Shown here: positions 59,821-64,000 of the stretch, piece by piece
Position numbering within the stretch: position 1 is the first letter of the stretch
How the letters are laid out: each line of letters opens with the position of its first letter
Assembly (NCBI RefSeq): GCF_002846415.1
Contig: NZ_PJMX01000002.1
Coordinates: 140,642 to 204,641, forward strand
Source: Streptomyces sp. TLI_146
Lineage (GTDB): Bacteria > Actinomycetota > Actinomycetes > Streptomycetales > Streptomycetaceae
Direction of reading: 5' to 3'
DNA length: 64,000 bases
The notes under the pieces: generated by a model
The model's input: the letters and a program-made list of their open reading frames with translations, nothing else
Told to the model about the DNA's origin: nothing
Database searches by the model: none
Made by a program: the position numbers and the translations under genes

Positions 59821-61390
59821 TGAGCAGCGCCGACGACCCCACCTTCGACGCCCAGGCCGTCGTCCAGCAGATCCTCGACTTCGGTCACGGGCCAAGTGTG
59901 GCGAGCCTGCCGGCCCAGCAGCCCAGCCCGCACCAGCGCCAGCGACGGCTGCCGGCCTGCTGCCGGACCTGTTGTCCGACCGTGGGAACGCGAAGCTGTT
60001 CGCGACGTTGTACGCCGGGCAGTTCCGGCATGTGGAGGGGCTGGGCTGGTACGTGTGGGACTCCTACCGGTGGAAGCGGACCGGCGGGGAGAAGGCCGCA
60101 GTCTGGGCCGCCGGTGACATGGCGGAGGAGATGGCCGCTACCGACCCCACCGGCCGTTTCAGTGACCGTGATCTCGAGGTGCATCGCAAGCGGTCGATGT
60201 CGACGCCAGGTATCAAGGCGATGCTCACCCAGGCCAAGGCCTCGCCCCTGCTGGCCCTGGACCCGGACGTCCTGGACGGAGACCCGTACGCGCTGTGCAC
60301 CCCGGCCGGGGTGGTCGACCTGCGCACCCGCGAGCTGCGCAAGCCCGACCCGGCCCTCGACATGCACTCCCGCGCCACCCACGTCGCCCCCGACCCCATG
60401 CCCACTCCCCGCTGGCAGCGCTTCCTCACCGACACCTTCGGCGACGACGCCAAAGGTCAGGAGACCATCGCCTTCCTGCACCTGCTGCTGGGCTACTCCA
60501 TCACCGGCGACGTCGGCGCCCAGGTCCTGCCATTCCTGTTCGGCACCGGAGCCAACGGCAAATCCGTCCTCCTCGACGTGATGATGCAGATCCTCGGCGA
60601 CTACGCCCAGGCCGCCCCACCCGGCTTCCTCATGGAGAAGGGCAAGTTCGCCGAGCACTCCACCGAGCTGACCGAGCTCCACGGCCGGCGCATCGTGGTC
60701 TGCTCCGAGCTCAAGCCCGACGACAAGTTCGACGAGGCCCGCGTCAAGCTCCTCACTGGCGGGGACCGCATCATGGCCCGCCGCATGCGCCAGGACTACT
60801 TCAGCTTCACCCCCACCCACAAGCTGTGGCTGCTCGGTAACCACCGTCCCGAAGTGGGCACCGGCGGCCACGCCTTCTGGCGCCGCATCCGCCTGATTCC
60901 CTTCGAGCGCGTGGTGGCCGCCGACCGCAAGATCGACAACCTTGCTGGTGAACTCGTACGAGATGAAGGCCCCGGCATCCTGTACTGGCTGCTGGACGGA
61001 GCTCAGCGCTACCTCACCACCCGCGACCCGCTCACCGGCCCCACCACCGTCCGTGTCGCCACCGAGGCGTACGCGACGACCGAAGACCACATCGGCCGCT
61101 TCCTCACCGAACGCTGCACCCGCGACCACACCCTGGCCGAGGCCGGTGATCTCCGCGTCGAGCAGGGCCTGCTCTATAGCGCCTACGGTGCCTGGTGCTC
61201 GGCCGGCGAAGGCATTCGCCCCGCCACCGCCCGTGCCTTCGCCACCCGCGTCCGCAGCGAACTGGGCCTGGCCTCACCGGCGGAGATGATGAAGTCCAGC
61301 GGCAAGAAGTACTACCCCGGCCTCGGCCTCCTGCCCGAAGACACCGACATGACCGAGCCCGGGACGACCGCCGGGAGCGGGCATGGCTGA
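59821..61390 (+). pseudogene. P4-type primase/SF3 helicase gene with a frameshift near its 5' end
   Basis: ATG 59821 (GAAGGA 6 bp upstream) begins MSSADDPTFDAQAVVQQILD, then the frame must change near 59900-59945 to continue as GLLPDLLSDRGNAKLFATLY. The rest is intact: a D5_N-type region (LCTPAGVVDLRTRELRKPDP), Walker A GTGANGKS near residue 240, Walker B-like RRIVVCSELKPD, LLTGGDRIMARRM, sensor KLWLLGNHRP and a C-terminal winged-helix-like tail. Such proteins unwind and prime DNA for replication of plasmids, phages and integrative elements. The N-terminal primase domain is missing or very short. If the frameshift is a sequencing error the gene would be functional. Confidence 0.85.
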
Positions 61391-61529
61391 CCCGCGCACT
61401 CTGCCCACCCAGTCTGCGCGCACGTACGATGAAAGCCGCGCCGCATCACCCGCCCACCAAAGCCACCTGGCCGCCACCACGGCGCTCACCAGCCACAACG
61501 ACAGGGACCAGAAGGGGCCGCAACGATGA
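61383..61529 (+). CDS. Small coupled protein, 48 residues
   Basis: ATG 61383 overlaps the stop of the primase gene by 8 bp, has GGGAG 5 bp upstream, and its own stop overlaps the next ATG in an ATGA junction. The product (MADPRTLPTQSARTYDESRA ... TALTSHNDRDQKGPQR) is hydrophilic and probably disordered. The double overlap and ribosome binding site are the evidence; no family is recognised. Confidence 0.5.
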   Translation: MADPRTLPTQSARTYDESRAASPAHQSHLAATTALTSHNDRDQKGPQR

Positions 61530-61906
61530 GCTCGCTACTGCAAGACAGCGAACTGGCCCACGAGGACAATGTCGTCTGGCTCGAGGACACTGACCGCCTC
61601 GACTATGTCCGCCAGGCCCTGGACAAAACCACCCGCCGCCGCGGCAAGCCCCGCTACGCTCGCGACGGACGCATGGTCGGCTACACCGAACTCGCCCCCG
61701 ACGCCGAAGCCGACCCCGACAGCGGCCTGCAACTGCGCCGCGTCTTCTTCCTCCTCCCGCACGACCGCGACAGCGACCCCGACGGCGTCTACCAGCAAGG
61801 CGCCCCGGGCGAAGCCGTCGACCCTCGCACCATCGAACCCCGTCGGGTGGGGGAGAAGACGACACGCTCCCAGCGTGGTACCGCGGCGATAGCCTCCAGT
61901 CGGTGA
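61526..61906 (+). CDS. Small element-borne protein, DUF6009-like
   Basis: A 126-residue soluble protein from ATG 61526 with AAGGGG upstream. Conserved-looking segments are HEDNVVWLEDTDRLDYVRQA, LDKTTRRRGKPRYARDGRMV, GYTELAP, LRRVFFLLPHDRDSDPDGVY and APGEAVDPRTIEPRRVGEKT. This matches my recollection of the DUF6009 family, found near primase genes of Streptomyces plasmids and phages; not verified. The final 12 residues are atypical and may come from a nearby junction. It is coupled to the preceding small gene. Confidence 0.75.
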   Translation: MSSLLQDSELAHEDNVVWLEDTDRLDYVRQALDKTTRRRGKPRYARDGRMVGYTELAPDAEADPDSGLQLRRVFFLLPHDRDSDPDGVYQQGAPGEAVDPRTIEPRRVGEKTTRSQRGTAAIASSR

Positions 61907-61952
61907 CGCAGTGCAAGCCAAGTGAGCAAGCAGGCAGCGGCCGCCCTTCGGC

Positions 61953-62519
61953 ATGCCGAAGCGCCTCGTAGTGCTGGTGACGCCCGAGGGATGGCGCCAC
62001 TCGGTCTTCAGCGCGGACGGCGGGGTGTTGTGCGGGCGTCTGTCCGAAGTAGCGGTCGATGCCGATCCGGACGAGCCACGGGCTGCCGCGGCCGCCATGG
62101 TGGCAGGACTCGCACGCGACTTCCACGAAGCTGACATTCACGTGAGCTGGGAACCGGACCACGAGTCCGGGACATGGACCGCACACGTCACCGCTGACTT
62201 GTGCTTGGCGCCGGTGGACGAGGGCGGCGCTGGTTATCGAGGACGGTCAGTCGAGACAGTGTCCAGCCGCCGGGGCTCTTCGGCGCCCCGGGGCGTGATG
62301 GGGCAGGGCTGTCCGAGAGCGGCCGGGTCCGTGGTCGTTGCACCACGGCCTGGTCATCAGTACCTTCACGGCAATGCTTGCCAGCCTGTTGCCGGGTCTG
62401 CGGGACCTGCGTACACCCTTGACGGTGGGCTACCTCTGGCTGATCTGTGGCTGGTTGTGGTTCCACGACGCGTTGCCGCATCGAGCGACCGCGCGGGGAG
62501 CGGTGGCAGACCTCTATGA
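61953..62519 (+). CDS. Hypothetical protein; only the first 85 residues look native
   Basis: ATG 61953 opens MPKRLVVLVTPEGWRHSVFS, then ADGGVLCGRLSEVAVDADPD, then AAAAAMVAGLARDFHEADIH and VSWEPDHESGTWTAHVTADL. This part is protein-like and resembles small conserved proteins of conjugative elements. After about residue 85 the sequence becomes low-quality (Gly/Ser/Arg/Pro) and overlaps the start of the next gene, so the original 3' end has probably been replaced. The ribosome binding site is weak. Function unknown. Confidence 0.5.
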   Translation: MPKRLVVLVTPEGWRHSVFSADGGVLCGRLSEVAVDADPDEPRAAAAAMVAGLARDFHEADIHVSWEPDHESGTWTAHVTADLCLAPVDEGGAGYRGRSVETVSSRRGSSAPRGVMGQGCPRAAGSVVVAPRPGHQYLHGNACQPVAGSAGPAYTLDGGLPLADLWLVVVPRRVAASSDRAGSGGRPL

Positions 62520-63369
62520 CCTCTCTGACGCCCTGCCGTCTGCCACCAGCTTGGCCGTCGTTTCCTTCATCGCCTACTTCCTGGGATCGATCCTTGAGCT
62601 TGACGTAGCGGTGAAGCGGTGGCTGGACGTGCGTAGGCTCAGCCGGAGAGCGTGGGAGGCGGTCGCTGACCGGTTTCGCCTTCGCCTTGACCCGACGGCC
62701 ATGACGTCGGAGTCGTGGGAGGCAGCCGAGGCCGCGTGGAGACGTACGGCTCCAGCGCACACCACCGAGCGGGTGGATCTGCGACGCGCAGCCGAGGGCG
62801 AAGAGCTGCCGCAGCAGACGTCCCAGCCGGTCACCATGGTTACCTCTGACCATGGAGTGATGGTCATTTGCCGCATGTCGTCCCACCGCTGGACTGGTGC
62901 TGAAATCTGGAAACAGAGTCTCCGAACGGATTCCTCACCGCGCTGGACTGTGTTGAGCGTGCGTAACGGCCCCATGCTGCCCGTGGGCGACCTGACGCTC
63001 AACGAGTTGCCCGCCCTGGCGGTCGCGGCGCTCTATGCGCTGTGGGACGAACTTCCGGATCTGGCCACACAGTTGCTCATTGAGCGGCCGGCGGTCTTTG
63101 ATCGGTACGACCGGCTGCTGGCGGAGGCGTCCATCCGCATCAACATGTTCCTCCCGTCGGCCGTACTCGTGATCACACTGGCAGCGCGCCAGCACGGGCT
63201 GTGGTGGCTTGGGCTAGTGGCATGCGCGGCACTTCTCTATCGCGGTCTCGTGCTGCGAGCCCGGGCCGTTGCGGTAGTGCTCGACTCCGTCGCCAACCGA
63301 TTGATCGAATCACCCACCATGGCGGCGGTGGACGCCGCCGCTCGCGGACCGCGACTCGCTGGTTCATAG
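62338..63369 (+). CDS. Membrane protein with four helices, unrecognised
   Basis: About 343 residues. Two hydrophobic segments near the N-terminus (LTVGYLWLICGWLWF and SLAVVSFIAYFLGSILEL) and two near the C-terminus (MFLPSAVLVITLAA and WWLGLVACAALLYRGLVL) flank a soluble domain of about 190 residues containing LPALAVAALYALWDELPDLA and LLIERPAVFDRYDRLLAEAS. This layout is seen in many bacterial membrane proteins of unknown role. The start is uncertain: TTG 62338 and ATG 62374 are possible and neither has a clear ribosome binding site. It follows the element genes and may be host or cargo. Confidence 0.7.
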   Translation: MHHGLVISTFTAMLASLLPGLRDLRTPLTVGYLWLICGWLWFHDALPHRATARGAVADLYDLSDALPSATSLAVVSFIAYFLGSILELDVAVKRWLDVRRLSRRAWEAVADRFRLRLDPTAMTSESWEAAEAAWRRTAPAHTTERVDLRRAAEGEELPQQTSQPVTMVTSDHGVMVICRMSSHRWTGAEIWKQSLRTDSSPRWTVLSVRNGPMLPVGDLTLNELPALAVAALYALWDELPDLATQLLIERPAVFDRYDRLLAEASIRINMFLPSAVLVITLAARQHGLWWLGLVACAALLYRGLVLRARAVAVVLDSVANRLIESPTMAAVDAAARGPRLAGS

Positions 63370-64000
63370 GGGTCGGTCAGGCCCCGTCCCGGTCTAGCAC
63401 AAGCTAGCGATGCTCCCGGCGCCACACGACGATGGCCAGCCGTGCGTACGGCCTCCGTTCTGGCTGAGCTGGCGGCGCCGGTCGTCTGACTGAGGCCGGC
63501 TCGGTCCCGGCGCCCGCCACGCCCGTCGGCGGCGGCGTCGCTGTCTGTCTCGGTGCGGCAGGCGAACGTCGAGATCAGCAGCCACCCCCACCACCGCACG
63601 GGTGGACCTGTGTGAACAGGCCGCGGAGCCGCTTCGAGAGGCGGGTGGCTTCCGCGGCGAGGTCGTCGTCGAAGCCGACGATCATCTCGAGCACTCACCC
63701 GGCCCGCCACGGCACTGATCGCCACATCCACATTACGAAGAGCCTCCCGACCTGCGGTAAGGCCGCCCGGGCCACCAGGTGGCCCGCCACGCCTGGTCCG
63801 GCCGCCTGAGAACCCTGCGCTGCCCGGCGCCGAAGTGCAGCCCGGGTCGGCGCCGACCGCTGCGCGCCAACCACCCGCGAGCAGGCCCTCCACGCCCTGA
63901 GCCGGGGCGGCGCCGAGGCCGCCCGCGAGCAGGAGTGGGTGGCTGAGCGCCGCGCCCGTATCCAGGAACACACCAGGGCCCTGCCCCGCCCCGCCGGTCC
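63370..64000. other. Right end of window: scraps without an intact gene
   Basis: Apart from the IS110 fragment nothing convincing was found. A plus-strand frame from about 63811 to the edge (RVGADRCAPTTREQALHALS ...) is open and helix-like but has no start codon; it could be the beginning of a gene that continues outside. Confidence 0.35.
63598..63685 (-). pseudogene. IS110-family transposase fragment
   Basis: The minus strand from ATG 63685 reads MIVGFDDDLAAEATRLSKRL then RGLFTQVHP before losing similarity. GFDDDLA ... SNRIRGLLTQIHPALER is a conserved stretch in IS110-type transposases. Only about 30 codons remain. Confidence 0.7.

Noticed and set aside
63811..64000. Partial gene at the right edge
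   Set aside because: The frame is open to the edge but has no start codon or recognisable motif, so it is only noted and not called as a CDS.

Overview
The window looks like a Streptomyces chromosome. GC content and third-position GC are very high, starts are often GTG or TTG, terminators are long GC-rich hairpins, and the gene families (type I PKS, FprA-type ferredoxin reductase, RHS/Hint toxins, FG-GAP surface proteins, P4-type primase) are typical of that genus. No tRNA, rRNA or CRISPR array was seen. All family assignments come from reading motifs by eye; no database search was possible.

Region 1 (1-16.3 kb) is the edge of a modular polyketide cluster. A PKS with the order docking-KS-AT-DH-KR-ACP runs off the left edge. 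Upstream of it on the same strand lies a three-gene operon (crotonyl-CoA carboxylase/reductase, KASIII, 3-hydroxyacyl-CoA dehydrogenase), the gene set used to make an alkylmalonyl-CoA extender unit. A divergent 14-TM drug exporter with a dyad operator, a TetR/WHG regulator, an OafA-type O-acyltransferase, a cytochrome P450 and an FprA-type NADPH:ferredoxin reductase complete the visible part. The AT in the visible module has malonyl-type motifs, so the unusual extender is probably used by another module outside the window.

Region 2 (16.5-50.4 kb) is a surface and interbacterial-antagonism region. It has four exported beta-propeller or LamG proteins and two very large exported RHS/YD-repeat proteins. 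Each RHS protein ends in a Hint autoprocessing domain and a short variable toxin tip (a WHH-type HNH nuclease in one, a ParB-like domain in the other), and each is followed at once by an immunity gene (SUKH family; an unassigned family). Each RHS gene has its own exported companion gene next door. The two companions share a homologous N-terminal half but carry different C-terminal modules, FG-GAP in one and LamG in the other.

Region 3 (30.5-32.9 kb and 50.4-53.7 kb) holds decayed or orphan immunity-like genes, an IS5-type transposase remnant, an integrase/helicase-associated remnant and a TPR remnant. At four places a hairpin terminator is followed within 3-12 bp by a paired TGACGG direct repeat. 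At three of these the repeat then runs directly into the reversed 3' end of a tyrosine-recombinase gene; the fourth copy is cut off by the IS remnant. This hairpin, repeat, integrase-3'-end layout is the least explained structure in the window and could be a footprint of how immunity/toxin cassettes were captured.

Region 4 (53.7-64 kb) resembles an eroded integrative element. It has a truncated Nudix gene, a truncated integrase, a frameshifted P4-type primase/helicase, small plasmid-like genes, a membrane protein and an IS110 scrap. Several breaks lie in G/C homopolymers and could be assembly errors rather than true pseudogenes.
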